Shown here piece after piece: positions 16,809-26,376 of a DNA stretch of 64,000 nucleotides. Numbering within the stretch: position 1 is the stretch's first letter; each line of letters opens with the position of its first letter. The translations under genes and the position numbers were made by a program. This stretch comes from CAZSNT01 sp964607765. GTDB taxonomy: Bacteria; Verrucomicrobiota; Lentisphaeria; Oligosphaerales; JABHEG01. The stretch is taken from NCBI GenBank assembly GCA_964607765.1, contig CAZSNT010000004.1:73023-137022 (forward strand). The letters are read 5' to 3'. A model generated the notes under the pieces. It was not told the DNA's origin. It saw only the letters and a program-made list of their open reading frames with translations, and did no database searches.

Positions 16809-17016
16809 CCTTCGGCTCAGTGGCGACGGCGTATCACTTCTGTCCGTGTGCGTAGGCATTGAGACCCTGTGTCGCGACATCGCTAGCGGGGACGTCGAGC
16901 AGCAGATCGCCAGTGTCGCCCGGGAACGAAGAATGTCCGGGCGCTCCGCCAGAGGAGGATGGAAGCCAGCGCAAGGAGGAGTCGATAGGAAGCACACACG
17001 GAGCCCCCGGGGGAGA

Positions 17017-17616
17017 CTAACCTGAACCAGCAAACATGCCTCTTTCAGCCGCGTCTTCGAGAAGCCCAGCCGTGTACTCCCAAAGCCTCTCACTTCCCTC
17101 TCGGATGTGCTCGTTCTTGGCGAGCACTTCTCCCTTTGTGAGACCAAACTCAACCCAGTCCCCCCCATCGTTGGCGTAGTTGTGGAGGAGAGGCTGTAAC
17201 CGATCAATAGCCTCGGCGAACCGCGCCTCGGGTGTGTGCCGATTGCGGAACTCCTCCCAGAGCTGGCGCAGCTCACCCCCCAAGGATGCTGGCAACAGCG
17301 CGAAGAGCGAACGTGCCGCTTCGGTCTCTGCCATGCGCCTGTGCTTGCTATTTCGTTCAGGAGAATGGAGGAAAGTGTCCCCCGCATAGATCTCGACCAG
17401 ATCATGCAGTACGAGCATCTCGATTGTACGCAAAAGGTCAATATCATCATTCGCATGGTGATGCAACACGATAGCCATCAGAGCAACGTGCCAGGAATGC
17501 TCGGCCGAGTTCTCCCGCCGGTCACAATGTGTAAGACGTGTGATGCGCTCTATGCTCTTCAGCCTATCCGCTTCCACGATGAACCGGAGCGTTGCCGCTA
17601 ACTGCTCGAATTCCAT
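17017..17616 (-). CDS. HD-domain phosphohydrolase, YfbR/HDDC2-like
   Basis: This 199-residue protein begins at an ATG at 17616 behind AGAGG; a longer frame to 17682 lacks support. The HD motif is intact: EHSWHVALMA with His40, HDLVEIYAGD with His71-Asp72, then a helical C-terminal half. Proteins of this length and pattern (HD_3 type) are usually metal-dependent deoxynucleoside 5'-monophosphatases or related nucleotidases in the cytoplasm. It is convergent with the metallophosphoesterase (208 bases between stops with nothing visible). It lies 261 bases downstream of the radical SAM gene, so it may have its own promoter. Confidence 0.8.
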   Translation of the reverse strand: MEFEQLAATLRFIVEADRLKSIERITRLTHCDRRENSAEHSWHVALMAIVLHHHANDDIDLLRTIEMLVLHDLVEIYAGDTFLHSPERNSKHRRMAETEAARSLFALLPASLGGELRQLWEEFRNRHTPEARFAEAIDRLQPLLHNYANDGGDWVEFGLTKGEVLAKNEHIREGSERLWEYTAGLLEDAAERGMFAGSG

Positions 17617-17877
17617 ACACTTGCCTCTTTGCTCATGGTGTGTTGTTTGGCTGGTCGAAGACAGGTGTCGTGTAACGCGCACACACAGGAGCTATCGCGA
17701 ATGTGATCAACCGTTGGACTGGGCGGGTTCTTGCTCCGCGAGGCAAGAGTGGAAACTCACGTCCGTGTCTTGATCGGGTTGCTGGCTCTGGTCCAGTGCC
17801 AGCGCCGAGTTCCCTGTCAGTCCGGCCGCGAGCTTTGCCCGTTCTTGTGTCCCGATGCCCGCCTGCCAGCTCTGGAT

Positions 17878-19203
17878 TCAGTCCTGAACACGAGCAACGA
17901 CTCCCCGATCATTGATGGCATAACCGAATTCGTTGAGGACTCTCAGATGAGCCTCAGTCACTTCGTATCCGACGATGACCGGAGAGACATTTCTGGTGAA
18001 GACCGCCCATTCTTGGTTGCTGACAGGAGGAGACCAGCCTTGGTCGACCATTGCCGAGTGAAGCGGGGTTCCCGGGAGTGGCTGAAAAACCTTGGGGCCG
18101 TCAACGTGGACGCTGGGCAAGTCCTCAAGGCGCTGCATGAGCAGAAGCGTCTTGCGCAGTTCATCAGGTGTTTCTGTTGGGAGGAACACCATGAAGGAGA
18201 TCTCTACCGGGAGTCCGAGCCTACTACAGCGCTTCGCGATCTCCATCGTCTGGCTGGCCGTATGCCCCTTTCCTATGAGTCTGAGGATCCTGTCACTGCC
18301 AGACTCCCCGCCAAAGTAAACACGGGCTACGTTGTGAGAAAGCAGGCGTTGGACAAAGCCCTCACTCATCAGATCGCTCGTGACTTGGACGAAAGACGGG
18401 GCATTGATCCTCTTTAGAAGATGCCACGCTCGTTCCTGGTCTCCGAAGAAGCAGTCGTCATACAGGTACCATCCGGAGACCCCGTGCTCCCGAACTAAGT
18501 AGTCCATTTCTCCCCACACTGTCGCCAGAGGTCTGCCCCGCCATCCCGACCTATGAAGTACGGAGTTGAAGCAGAACTTACACCGGAAGGAGCACCCGAC
18601 GCTTGTCACGTACGGAAGAGCTTTGACGTGCTCTTGGTTCGCCCATGAGTGGCAGCCATCGGTCCTGATGTACCAGGGGACGTCCATCAGGTCAAGAGAG
18701 AAGCCCGCGAGGCACGACGCAGAACAGTCATCTGGCAGGTCGGATACTATGCTCCGTCCCGACCTGGACCTGTAGCACAGGCCCGGCACTTGTGATGCAT
18801 GCTGAAGTCCTTCCCGCCACTCGCAGAAGGCCACCAAGTTGCTTTCCGCTTCTCCTCGGAGAACAGCGGACACACTCGGTTCGGAGAGCGCTATCTCGGG
18901 AACAATCGACGGGTAGGCCCCCCCCCAGAAGACGAAGTGCCCAGCATGTTCGAGGGTTCGTGAGGCCCCCACGGCAGCTGCCAGATCGGGGCCCGCCATC
19001 ACAGAGAGACCAACCGCATCAGCATTGCTGCAGGCAGACAGCAGGTCCAGTTCGGAACCAGGACGCCAGAAGAGGTGCTGCAGAACGACCTCGTGACCTG
19101 CGTCCCGCAAGGACTGGGCCGCCGCCAGTAGGCCGTACGGGGGGGCCGGATTCCTACCGGGGTAGTCTGCCTGGACGCACAGAAGGGCAACCCTCAAAGC
19201 CAT
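17878..19203 (-). CDS. Cobalamin-binding-domain radical SAM enzyme
   Basis: The 441-residue protein has an N-terminal B12-binding-type Rossmann domain (PPYGLLAAAQSLRDAGHEVV, ADAVGLSVMAG, VFWGGAYPS). A radical SAM core follows with Cys204, Cys208 and Cys211 in VGCSFRCKFC, and YFGGESGSDRILRLIGKG downstream. Enzymes of this plan perform methyl transfers or other radical chemistry at unactivated carbons. The cobalamin-ligating His is not obvious, so the domain may not bind B12. It is the last gene of the leftward biosynthetic cluster, 79 bases after the glycosyltransferase gene, with GGGAG just before its start. Confidence 0.9.
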   Translation of the reverse strand: MALRVALLCVQADYPGRNPAPPYGLLAAAQSLRDAGHEVVLQHLFWRPGSELDLLSACSNADAVGLSVMAGPDLAAAVGASRTLEHAGHFVFWGGAYPSIVPEIALSEPSVSAVLRGEAESNLVAFCEWREGLQHASQVPGLCYRSRSGRSIVSDLPDDCSASCLAGFSLDLMDVPWYIRTDGCHSWANQEHVKALPYVTSVGCSFRCKFCFNSVLHRSGWRGRPLATVWGEMDYLVREHGVSGWYLYDDCFFGDQERAWHLLKRINAPSFVQVTSDLMSEGFVQRLLSHNVARVYFGGESGSDRILRLIGKGHTASQTMEIAKRCSRLGLPVEISFMVFLPTETPDELRKTLLLMQRLEDLPSVHVDGPKVFQPLPGTPLHSAMVDQGWSPPVSNQEWAVFTRNVSPVIVGYEVTEAHLRVLNEFGYAINDRGVVARVQD

Positions 19204-19282
19204 TCATCTCCCTTGCAGCCGAAGAACGGCGTCACGGCCTGTCGTGACCTATTGCGGCAGTGATGCTGGAGCCCGTCCACAG

Positions 19283-20386
19283 CTACTGGTCCCAAGTGCA
19301 CCACGGCATCACACCCACTTCCTGGTAGACCCGGAGCCGTTTCTGTACCTGTTTTGGCAGGTCGAAGCAGTCACGCACTCTAGCGACCGCACAGTTCCCC
19401 ATTTCTGTGGCGCGTTTGTGGTCCGTCATGAGCTCCAATACCCGGCCCTCATACTCCTCTTCGGTAGTGCAGAGGAAACCCGTTCTTCCATGCTCAACAA
19501 TCTCCGAAGTGCCGCCGGTCGCTGTCGCGACAACTGGGAGCCCCATGGCTCCCGCCTCCACCAGGACGTTCCCGAAGCTCTCAGCCCACGAAGGCAGAAG
19601 CAGAATGTCTGATTGTGCCAGGAAGTGGGGCACACGACGGTGAGGGACAAACCCGGTGATGTCGATGCGGGGATGTTGGAACAAGGCTCGGTAGGACCCG
19701 TCCCCGACGACGATAGCCTTGGCAGTTGGACGCCTCTCAAGTACTTTGTCGAGAATGGCTTTGAGCATCTTGGGGTTCTTGGAGTGCTCCAGTCTGCCGA
19801 TGAAGGCGACGGAGTAGCGTCCACCACGGTGACCAGTGTCGGACGTTGCTACTTGACGAGTCCTGGCGACGTCGAACAGGCTGGTGTCGACTCCGTTGTG
19901 GACGACCGTTATCTGCTCTGCCGGAATGCCGTATCCTCGTAGTGTCCGTGCACACCAGCCCGAAACGCAGACGTATTTTCGCGTCAAGTGCAACTGGGCA
20001 AGTTCTGCAGCCACAACATCAGGGGACCAACCGTCGCCAAAGCCATGCTGTGAAACGACTACGCGCCCGCCGCCGAGAAGTCGGATTGCTTCCCGAACTT
20101 GTGTATCACAGAAGACGATCTTCGTCTCTATCACGTCAGCCGCAATCTCAGGAATCAAGTGACAGAGCTTGCGGACATGCTCTTCGGATGTGGCCTGAGG
20201 GAAGGGATCGAGCCCTAGACAGTGTACTTGGGCGCCAGCTTGACGGTAGTCGGGAACCAGTAGGGGTTTGGCAAAGCACAGAACTGAACAGGAGACTCCT
20301 TGGGCTGTGAGTTCCCGGACGACCTGGAGCAGGTAGGTCTGCATCCCGCCATGGTCGAGTGTGTGAAGTACGAACAGAACATGCAT
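19283..20386 (-). CDS. GT4-type glycosyltransferase
   Basis: The 367-residue protein has the GT-B fold pattern of family GT4. The N-terminal domain has LDHGGMQTYLLQVV and HGFGDGW; VHNGVDTSLF follows at the domain junction; the C-terminal donor domain has AFIGRLEHSKNPKMLKAIL, VVGDGSYR, FLAQSDILLLPSWAESFG and VEAGAMGLPVVAT. The Glu-x7-Glu donor site is partly kept (ESFGNVLVEAGAMGLPV). It should transfer an activated sugar to a glycan, lipid or small-molecule acceptor in the cytoplasm. Its start is 8 bases after the deacetylase stop, within one operon. Confidence 0.92.
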   Translation of the reverse strand: MHVLFVLHTLDHGGMQTYLLQVVRELTAQGVSCSVLCFAKPLLVPDYRQAGAQVHCLGLDPFPQATSEEHVRKLCHLIPEIAADVIETKIVFCDTQVREAIRLLGGGRVVVSQHGFGDGWSPDVVAAELAQLHLTRKYVCVSGWCARTLRGYGIPAEQITVVHNGVDTSLFDVARTRQVATSDTGHRGGRYSVAFIGRLEHSKNPKMLKAILDKVLERRPTAKAIVVGDGSYRALFQHPRIDITGFVPHRRVPHFLAQSDILLLPSWAESFGNVLVEAGAMGLPVVATATGGTSEIVEHGRTGFLCTTEEEYEGRVLELMTDHKRATEMGNCAVARVRDCFDLPKQVQKRLRVYQEVGVMPWCTWDQ

Positions 20387-20393
20387 GTCTACG

Positions 20394-21389
20394 TCAGGCC
20401 TTTCCGTTGCGGAAGAACTCGATCATCGAACGCAGCAAGTAGCGGGGCCTGTGACCGACACGGTTGGCTGTCCAGTGGGCGCTGTTCTGGCAGATCTGCA
20501 ATACCTGCTTCTCGCTAGGCGTGAACTCCGGTCCATCGCACTCTTCGATGAGCCAGCGGCCACTCACGATCTCCACCTGTTGCCGATTACACCACTGCAG
20601 GATTCTCGGGAGTAGCTCCCGCGCTCTGCTACGCCTCTCGTGAACTAGGGCCGCAATCTCAGTCCTTTCTCCAGTCACATGGCTAGTCGCCGGAGAGAGG
20701 TCCACGCACCACGAGACAGTGCGGTAGAGCCAGAAGGGGTGGAAGGCGAAGTTGTATAGGACGGGCCCTTGAGGGCGTGTCAACTCAGACGCTACCTCTT
20801 CCCAGTTCTTCCTATCGAGCCAGACTAGCTGATCCGGCCGGAACCAACGGAAGCCAGAGCACACGAAAACGCGGGGAAGCCCCTCCATCAGGTGCGGGTA
20901 GAGGTCGAAGGAAGTGTCAAACCCGTACTGGGCGAGGACTTCGTAGTGAGCCGGATGCCACGCGAAGCCAGGGGAACGTAACGCCCTGCAGTGCCCGTCC
21001 GGTACCCGCTTAATGAAGCTCAGAACGCCTCCTGGTTCCTGGCGCACAGTGGTCGCTCCCCGGTAGCAGCTGTGCGTCTCAAGCTGAGCAGCCACTTGCC
21101 TCGCGGCCTCAGATTCTGGTTGATCGCAGAGCTTCCCCAAACTTGCCTTGGGATCGTGGCAGTTCGTGTGGTACCCCACCGCGCACTCCTTGCACACGGT
21201 AGAGAAGAACGCGTCAGGATAGTATCTCACCACCCCGCCGGTCAGAAAGACCAGCGGAGCTACTCCGTGACTGCGGAGGAGTTCCACCAGCCAAGAAGCG
21301 TGCGTCCATTCGTCCTCCGTGCTCACGTCCTCACAGTCCAAGGTGAAGAAGCACGACCTGATCGGAAGCGTTTCACTGCAAGGCGACAT
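20394..21389 (-). CDS. NodB-like polysaccharide deacetylase family protein
   Basis: The 331-residue protein has a NodB-homology pattern: FFTLDCEDVSTEDEW (the catalytic Asp-Asp region), VGYHTNCHDP (the metal-binding H(S/T)xxH motif) and LRSPGFAWHP (motif 3). The spacing suits the deacetylase-like barrel used on N-acetylated sugars. The C-terminal 120 residues are longer than in small chitooligosaccharide deacetylases and contain several Trp. There is no signal peptide, so the substrate is probably a cytoplasmic lipid-linked or nucleotide-linked sugar made by the neighbouring enzymes. The gene is packed between the methyltransferase and GT4 genes. Confidence 0.85.
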   Translation of the reverse strand: MSPCSETLPIRSCFFTLDCEDVSTEDEWTHASWLVELLRSHGVAPLVFLTGGVVRYYPDAFFSTVCKECAVGYHTNCHDPKASLGKLCDQPESEAARQVAAQLETHSCYRGATTVRQEPGGVLSFIKRVPDGHCRALRSPGFAWHPAHYEVLAQYGFDTSFDLYPHLMEGLPRVFVCSGFRWFRPDQLVWLDRKNWEEVASELTRPQGPVLYNFAFHPFWLYRTVSWCVDLSPATSHVTGERTEIAALVHERRSRARELLPRILQWCNRQQVEIVSGRWLIEECDGPEFTPSEKQVLQICQNSAHWTANRVGHRPRYLLRSMIEFFRNGKA

Positions 21390-21398
21390 CTTCTCTTG

Positions 21399-21896
21399 CT
21401 ACTCCACTTTCGCCGCAAGTGCATAGAGATACTGGTCATCAACATTCCACAAGCTGGATATCGCGTAATCTGCCAGGTAGGCTTGGACCCCTTTGGGGGT
21501 GATGCGCCACTTGTCATCGTCATAGATTCCCATATCTGCCTTGAAGGGCGCCCCCAAGAACAGGTGGCCGTCTGTTCGCAGGATTCTGGAGATCTCCCTC
21601 AATGCGTCAAACGGGTTCGATACAAGCTCAAACATCCCATTGAAGAACACCCAGTCATAGCTTGCACTTGGCACTCCAGATGCACAGCAGATGTCGGCGA
21701 CAATCGTCGGGCAGACGTCGGGGTCGATATCAAGGGTGTCGTAGCGAGTTGCGCCAGGAAAATAGTGGGCGTAGCGGCAGTATGGACGGAGGCCAAGCCA
21801 CAGCACCTCGCCTGTTACGTCTAGGGAGGGAAGCAAATCACGTTCGAGCAGTTTCCTCCATTTGCTCTTCTTGTGCTCTGGGATCATCCCGTCCAT
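21399..21896 (-). CDS. SAM-dependent methyltransferase, class I, short
   Basis: The ATG at 21896 is chosen because GGAGG lies 8 bases upstream; an ATG at 21911 would add five residues that encode that ribosome binding site. The 165-residue protein has a reduced class I fold: EVLWLGLRPYCRYAHYF in place of the GxGxG loop, YDTLDIDPD (acidic SAM-ribose contact), SYDWVFFNGMFELVSNP (motif IV region) and ILRTDGHLFLGAP (motif V). The imperfect SAM loop and short length suggest a sugar or natural-product methyltransferase with a trimmed fold. It sits between the beta-helix and deacetylase genes. Confidence 0.8.
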   Translation of the reverse strand: MDGMIPEHKKSKWRKLLERDLLPSLDVTGEVLWLGLRPYCRYAHYFPGATRYDTLDIDPDVCPTIVADICCASGVPSASYDWVFFNGMFELVSNPFDALREISRILRTDGHLFLGAPFKADMGIYDDDKWRITPKGVQAYLADYAISSLWNVDDQYLYALAAKVE

Positions 21897-21930
21897 ACGT
21901 TCGTCCTCCATCTGGCGTGCGCCGTTTCGC

Positions 21931-22575
21931 TCATTTCCTTGTTGGCCGCGCGCCGCGGGGCGCTCTGTCGCTACTCCTCACGTGCTCAAGCGTTCCGCCC
22001 TCAGAGAGCGGATGGCCCAAAAGCTCTGCGTCTGGGGTCACGCATGAAAACAAGCATTGAGAGCATTCAAAGAACTCGATGTCCCCCGCTTGCCGGAAGG
22101 CGGAATTGGCGGAGAACGCACACCCCGCCAGTTCCGTGCTCTGGCACCGGCTGAAGCTCACCGCAGCGCCCAATGCTGATGCCGTGTTAGCGACAAAGAG
22201 GCATTCCCGCAGAACGATTCGAATCACTTTCTCGAAGAACACGGCGCCCCCCCACTTCGCTGAATTCCCCGCAAAAACGCAACGTTCCAGCACGACTTCG
22301 TCACAATCGAGAAAGTAAATCGCCCCGCCATCCCTTGTTGCACGATTTTGCACGAAAACGGCATCCGAAATGTGCGTCTTCGGTTCACCGATGAAGCACA
22401 TCGCCCCGCCCCGCGTTTCGCTGCGCTCAGGGCAAGGAACCAACTCGTCGTCGCTCCATGTGCACTCATATCCTCTCCCGCCCATATACAAGGCGACCCG
22501 TCTCTCCGGAGGGCGCGCTCCCAGTTGATTGCCCTTGCTAGGACGAGTGCGCCCGAACCATGCTGCGATCTGCAT
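21931..22575 (-). CDS. Right-handed beta-helix protein with GGA(I/V/M) repeats
   Basis: A GTG at 22653 would give 240 residues, but the ATG at 22575 has AAGGA 7 bases upstream and is preferred (214 residues). Residues 55-175 consist of beta-helix coils of about 23-25 residues, each with GGA and a hydrophobic strand: RGGAMCF, DGGAIYFLDCDEVVLERCVF, WGGAVFFEKVIRIVLRECLF and LGAAVSF. The same repeat style occurs in polymorphic outer-membrane proteins and polysaccharide lyases or epimerases. There is no signal peptide or transmembrane segment, and the helix is short. A carbohydrate-binding or carbohydrate-modifying role fits the cluster; catalytic residues are not identifiable. Confidence 0.7.
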   Translation of the reverse strand: MQIAAWFGRTRPSKGNQLGARPPERRVALYMGGRGYECTWSDDELVPCPERSETRGGAMCFIGEPKTHISDAVFVQNRATRDGGAIYFLDCDEVVLERCVFAGNSAKWGGAVFFEKVIRIVLRECLFVANTASALGAAVSFSRCQSTELAGCAFSANSAFRQAGDIEFFECSQCLFSCVTPDAELLGHPLSEGGTLEHVRSSDRAPRGARPTRK

Positions 22576-22668
22576 TGCGGTATCCTTCTGGAGGCCAGGG
22601 ATGGACCTCATACTCCTCCCTATCGCCAGCGCCTCAGCGTTTCTCACTACCACCGTTCTTCCCTTCGC

Positions 22669-23952
22669 CTAAGAGTCCATTTGTGTCACGCCTATGGCGT
22701 CCATAGCCGCGCGACAGGACCCATGCCACAGGGATAACACAAGCCCACAAAGCGGGCCAACAGAGTACGCCGGGTACCAAAGCCAACCCAGAAGATACGC
22801 CGTCAAGAGGCGCCTCCTGTCGTAGAGACGACACTCCCCCACCAGTCTGCTCTGCCTTCCGGCGAGGATACCAACGGGCACGCAGAAGTGGAGCAAGTAC
22901 AGACCAACAACGGCACAGAGAGATCCCCACCCGAACCCATAGGCGAACAAGACTGGTAGCCCCAAGGGGACCACGATTCCCTCAGCCAACCACCAGAGAT
23001 CCATCAGCCCCCTTCTCGCGACGCCGACATATTGGGGCAGCCGTGCCGCGGGAAGCGAGTCCAGAAGCGCTTGAAGGGATCCGCAGTACCACTTGGCCTT
23101 CTGACGGAGCAGCTCACGGCCCAAAGCAGGCACCCCAGCGACGTCGAAACACGGGAGAATGGTGGGCCTAATGCCCTCACACCAGAGGCGGTACCCATAG
23201 GTCAGATCCTCTACCAGAACTCCACCAGGTAGCGGGAACCGAGCCAGAACGCTCCTTGACAAGAAGAGCCCATGCCCCACGACATAGTGCATCGGCGTGC
23301 TCCCGGTCCGCTGCCGAGTCCACAATGGCAACTCAAAGGAGAGGGTCCACAACGACTGCGCGATCGCATCCAGTGTTGAGAGCCGCCAAGCCACAGGAGC
23401 AGTGTATAGGCTCGGCTGTTGAATGACTTCAGGCAGGTTCTCATCCAGCAGCGAGCCAAGGAGAAGCAGCGTCCGTCTGTCTGGACGGGAATCGAAATCA
23501 TAGATTCCGAAGTAGTGGGGCATGTACGACAGAGAGTCGAGCTGACTAACAGCGAAAGTGACAAGCTCCCCCTTCGTCCGCGCGCCACCCGGACAACGTA
23601 TGACGAAGAACTCACCAGTGAGGTCCAACTCGCGAATACAGCCTTCAGCAACAGTCCAGGTTGGTGGCGTTGCTGTCTCTTTCCCCGCAACCAGGACAAA
23701 GAAGCGAACGCGCAGACTTCCCGGTACGGCGAGTTGTGAGAACCACTCTATAGTCTTCCGCGCCTGCAGGCCAACATCCCGGCACGGGATGAGTATGTCT
23801 ACCTGCCGCTGTGGCTCCTGAACTGGTTCGGGCCCGGGGCTTGGTGTGCCATGCTGCTCAAGCCAGTCGCAGGTTCTCCGGACGAGCCAGATGCGACGGA
23901 CAGAGAGGCAGAGGAGGGCAGCCAGCGAAAGCCATGCGAGCCAATAGCTCAT
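22669..23952 (-). CDS. Membrane-associated GT2 glycosyltransferase
   Basis: The 427-residue protein has an N-terminal membrane segment (WLAWLSLAALLCLSV) and a GT-A domain with VDILIPCRD, an IYDFDSRPD acidic motif (the metal and donor site), VEDLTYGYRL (catalytic base region) and RQKAKWYCGS (an RQ..RW-like acceptor motif). Several C-terminal transmembrane helices follow (from about residue 315). This arrangement is typical of processive or lipid-acceptor transferases of the cellulose/hyaluronan synthase group. The start overlaps the stop of the nucleotidyltransferase gene by 4 bases (ATGA), so the two are translationally coupled. Confidence 0.9.
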   Translation of the reverse strand: MSYWLAWLSLAALLCLSVRRIWLVRRTCDWLEQHGTPSPGPEPVQEPQRQVDILIPCRDVGLQARKTIEWFSQLAVPGSLRVRFFVLVAGKETATPPTWTVAEGCIRELDLTGEFFVIRCPGGARTKGELVTFAVSQLDSLSYMPHYFGIYDFDSRPDRRTLLLLGSLLDENLPEVIQQPSLYTAPVAWRLSTLDAIAQSLWTLSFELPLWTRQRTGSTPMHYVVGHGLFLSRSVLARFPLPGGVLVEDLTYGYRLWCEGIRPTILPCFDVAGVPALGRELLRQKAKWYCGSLQALLDSLPAARLPQYVGVARRGLMDLWWLAEGIVVPLGLPVLFAYGFGWGSLCAVVGLYLLHFCVPVGILAGRQSRLVGECRLYDRRRLLTAYLLGWLWYPAYSVGPLCGLVLSLWHGSCRAAMDAIGVTQMDS

Positions 23953-24692
23953 TCCGACACCAATTCACTGACTGCTCCGAACGCTCGGTCTACGAGGTCA
24001 CGCTCTTCGCGGCCCATCGACTTTGCCCAGATAGTGTTCTGCCATAGCCCACGGATACCGACCAGCCGGTTGAGTACCAGACTGCGAACCGGAGGCAAGA
24101 GACGGTGTATGCGCATCCAGGCTCTCTCAGGGATGTCATCACCCCAAGCTGGTGACAACACTGCATAGAGCAGATCGTGGATGTTGTGCGGCTCGATAGG
24201 TGGGAGCAGCTTCATCACAAAATGCTCCCAGACGGGGACAACAGAAATCGCGGTTTCACTACCTCCGTCAAGGGAGTGGATCACCCTCGTTTCGCGTTGT
24301 GCGATTGCCTCACGCAGATCGTATTCGCCCACCACGTCCCAACCATCTGGGAGGGCCAGGACGATTCGGTCGAGGTGCACGTCGATCTCGAAGAAAGAGC
24401 GCGGCGAGCTATACTGACAGATAATGTGCTCCATCTGCGTGTGGACCCGCGAGAAGCCGCGAGCCTGCAAGACGTAGTCAAGACTAACGAGGTCCTCTGC
24501 GTGGATGACCATGTCGAGATCAGCCCGTCGAGAGAAGTGGCCGTGGTAGGATGCGAACGCCGTTCCCCCTGTGAAAGCATGTACGGGCATGGCTTCGTGG
24601 TTGGTCAAAGCCGACAGCAACTCCAGCGCCATGCTCTCTACGGACGGCTCATGGATCTTGCGCTCCATGGAATCTCTTGCCAAATGACTCAT
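23949..24692 (-). CDS. Nucleotidyltransferase-fold protein
   Basis: The 247-residue protein carries a minimal nucleotidyltransferase signature: FTGGTAFASYHG, then SRRADLDMVI, with a third acidic residue in FFEIDVHLDRI. The pattern resembles AbiEii/MNT-type and aminoglycoside-type nucleotidyltransferases (GG...R.T.DiD). The rest is helical. Because it sits within a glycosylation and radical SAM cluster and is translationally coupled to the GT2 gene, transfer of a nucleotide to a small molecule or sugar is likelier than a toxin-antitoxin function. The start has GGGAG 6 bases upstream. Confidence 0.8.
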   Translation of the reverse strand: MSHLARDSMERKIHEPSVESMALELLSALTNHEAMPVHAFTGGTAFASYHGHFSRRADLDMVIHAEDLVSLDYVLQARGFSRVHTQMEHIICQYSSPRSFFEIDVHLDRIVLALPDGWDVVGEYDLREAIAQRETRVIHSLDGGSETAISVVPVWEHFVMKLLPPIEPHNIHDLLYAVLSPAWGDDIPERAWMRIHRLLPPVRSLVLNRLVGIRGLWQNTIWAKSMGREERDLVDRAFGAVSELVSE

Positions 24693-24746
24693 AGACCACT
24701 CCCTGTACAGAATCGTGCTCCTCGGGAGATCACGTTCCCTGATTGC

Positions 24747-26288
24747 TCAGGACTCTTCTGCTGACAGACTGTCTATTAACTCAGGGGTAGGCTCAAACTC
24801 TGCCAGCCTTGGGTCTGGCCATGAGGAGCGGAACAAAGATGCCATCACGGTCTGTGACGTGAGGAAATCCCCATCCTCAACATGCCCGGCAAACCACTTC
24901 ATCTTGTGGTAGAACTTCTCCTCTGCATTGAACATTTTCATCAGACATAGGCAGAACACGCGCAGTTGGTCGTTGGTGAAATGAAGTGATGGATGAAGCA
25001 ATTGGAAGCCCACTCTGTCTCCCCACGGATTTGGGATGACTTCGCAGTGGTGAACTCGCCGGAGATGCTCAATCTTCTTGCTGATTGGGCAACCCGGGAA
25101 GTAGACGGGCGTGCAGGCCCATAGCGTGTCGATATTGCTCCTGTTCGCCAGAAGGAACTCAACTGTTTCACGAACGGTGGTAGGGGTCTCTCCTGCTTCT
25201 CCGAGCATGATGTTGACGTTCACGTGAATCCCGCGAGCATGGAACTCCCGGAAGGCCTCCGCAGCCCTGGCCAGGTATGCCTCTGGAGTTCGCGTCTTGT
25301 GCATCACTCGGAGCATCGTTGGCGAGCCAGACTCGAGACCGAAGCTGAATGTGTTGAAGAACTTGCTGAGGTGAGGCAGGTAGCCATCCCAGGGCGCATC
25401 CACGCGTGTCGCGGCGGAGAATACCACCCGCCCCTTCAGGTCGAGTATCTCCGAGAAGAACTCGCTGGTGTCGCGGGCATCTAGGCCGAAATCTGGCGTA
25501 ACTAGGACCACAGGTTGACAGGATGTGCTGCCCCAAAGGTCCAAAACTCGACGAATCTCGCTTGCGAGCACGTCGGGCGATTTCCGTCTGTGTTGGCGGT
25601 GGAAACCGGGAATCGAGCAGAAGTCACATTGGCTTGGGCATCCGCGCGCTTCCTCGACAAGAGGGATAAACTTCCGGTAGTTCGGGTACAACTCGTACTC
25701 CAAGTGCGAGATTGCGTCGAGTGGCAGACAGGTGGGCGGAGCGGTGTGCACGACAGCGCCGTCATCGCCGAGGAAAGCAATCCCCTCGACTTCTCTTAAT
25801 GGAGCGCCGTCTCGACAGTGTCGGACGAGCTGCTCCGTCGTGACCTCACCTTCGCCATAGGAGATGACATCGACGTCGCGGCTCTCGCGGAAGGTCTCCT
25901 CCACCATGTTCCCCGCTTGGATGCCGCCCACGGCTACGAGGCCCCCTGGAAGAACGGCCTTCGCGCAACGCGCTGCAGCCATTGCGGAAATGTAGTCGAA
26001 AGGAGAATTGCAGCTAATTCCCACGAGAAGAGGTCTGAGCCTCTTGAGAATGCGCTGCAAGTAGCTATACGGGGCCCGTTGCTGGTTCAAGTCCGCGATT
26101 CTGCAAGTCAGACCTTCTCTCTGGAGATGCGTAGCAATGGCGAGCAGGCCCAAGTTCATGCCTGCTTCCATCTTCCGTCGCCGGCTGCGCCTCCGGTAGT
26201 CCCCACTCTCCTCGATGACTGGGAATACGAGAAGGGCGTCCAGCGATTCGCTGGGCCTACAGAGTCGGTCATTGGCTCTTGCCGTCAT
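24747..26288 (-). CDS. B12-binding-type radical SAM protein (BchE/HpnP-like architecture)
   Basis: The 513-residue protein has an N-terminal cobalamin-domain-like region (MNLGLLAIATHLQREG, VGISCNSPFDYISAM, VAVGGIQAG, YGEGEVTTEQLV). A radical SAM core follows with Cys217, Cys221 and Cys224 in RGCPSQCDFC and a FSFGLESGSPTML motif. The C-terminal 120 residues carry extra Cys and aromatic residues and may hold a DUF4070-like extension. The substrate is unknown. GGAGG lies 6 bases before the ATG. It is one of three radical SAM enzymes in the cluster; this concentration usually marks peptide, sugar or lipid tailoring. Confidence 0.9.
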   Translation of the reverse strand: MTARANDRLCRPSESLDALLVFPVIEESGDYRRRSRRRKMEAGMNLGLLAIATHLQREGLTCRIADLNQQRAPYSYLQRILKRLRPLLVGISCNSPFDYISAMAAARCAKAVLPGGLVAVGGIQAGNMVEETFRESRDVDVISYGEGEVTTEQLVRHCRDGAPLREVEGIAFLGDDGAVVHTAPPTCLPLDAISHLEYELYPNYRKFIPLVEEARGCPSQCDFCSIPGFHRQHRRKSPDVLASEIRRVLDLWGSTSCQPVVLVTPDFGLDARDTSEFFSEILDLKGRVVFSAATRVDAPWDGYLPHLSKFFNTFSFGLESGSPTMLRVMHKTRTPEAYLARAAEAFREFHARGIHVNVNIMLGEAGETPTTVRETVEFLLANRSNIDTLWACTPVYFPGCPISKKIEHLRRVHHCEVIPNPWGDRVGFQLLHPSLHFTNDQLRVFCLCLMKMFNAEEKFYHKMKWFAGHVEDGDFLTSQTVMASLFRSSWPDPRLAEFEPTPELIDSLSAEES

Positions 26289-26376
26289 AGTGCCCTCCTT
26301 CCAGCACTACCAGATGAGTGCAGGGCCGCGAAGTAGTGCCGTGTCTCCTGGCCGGTCTCGGTCTGCTGTGAACTCG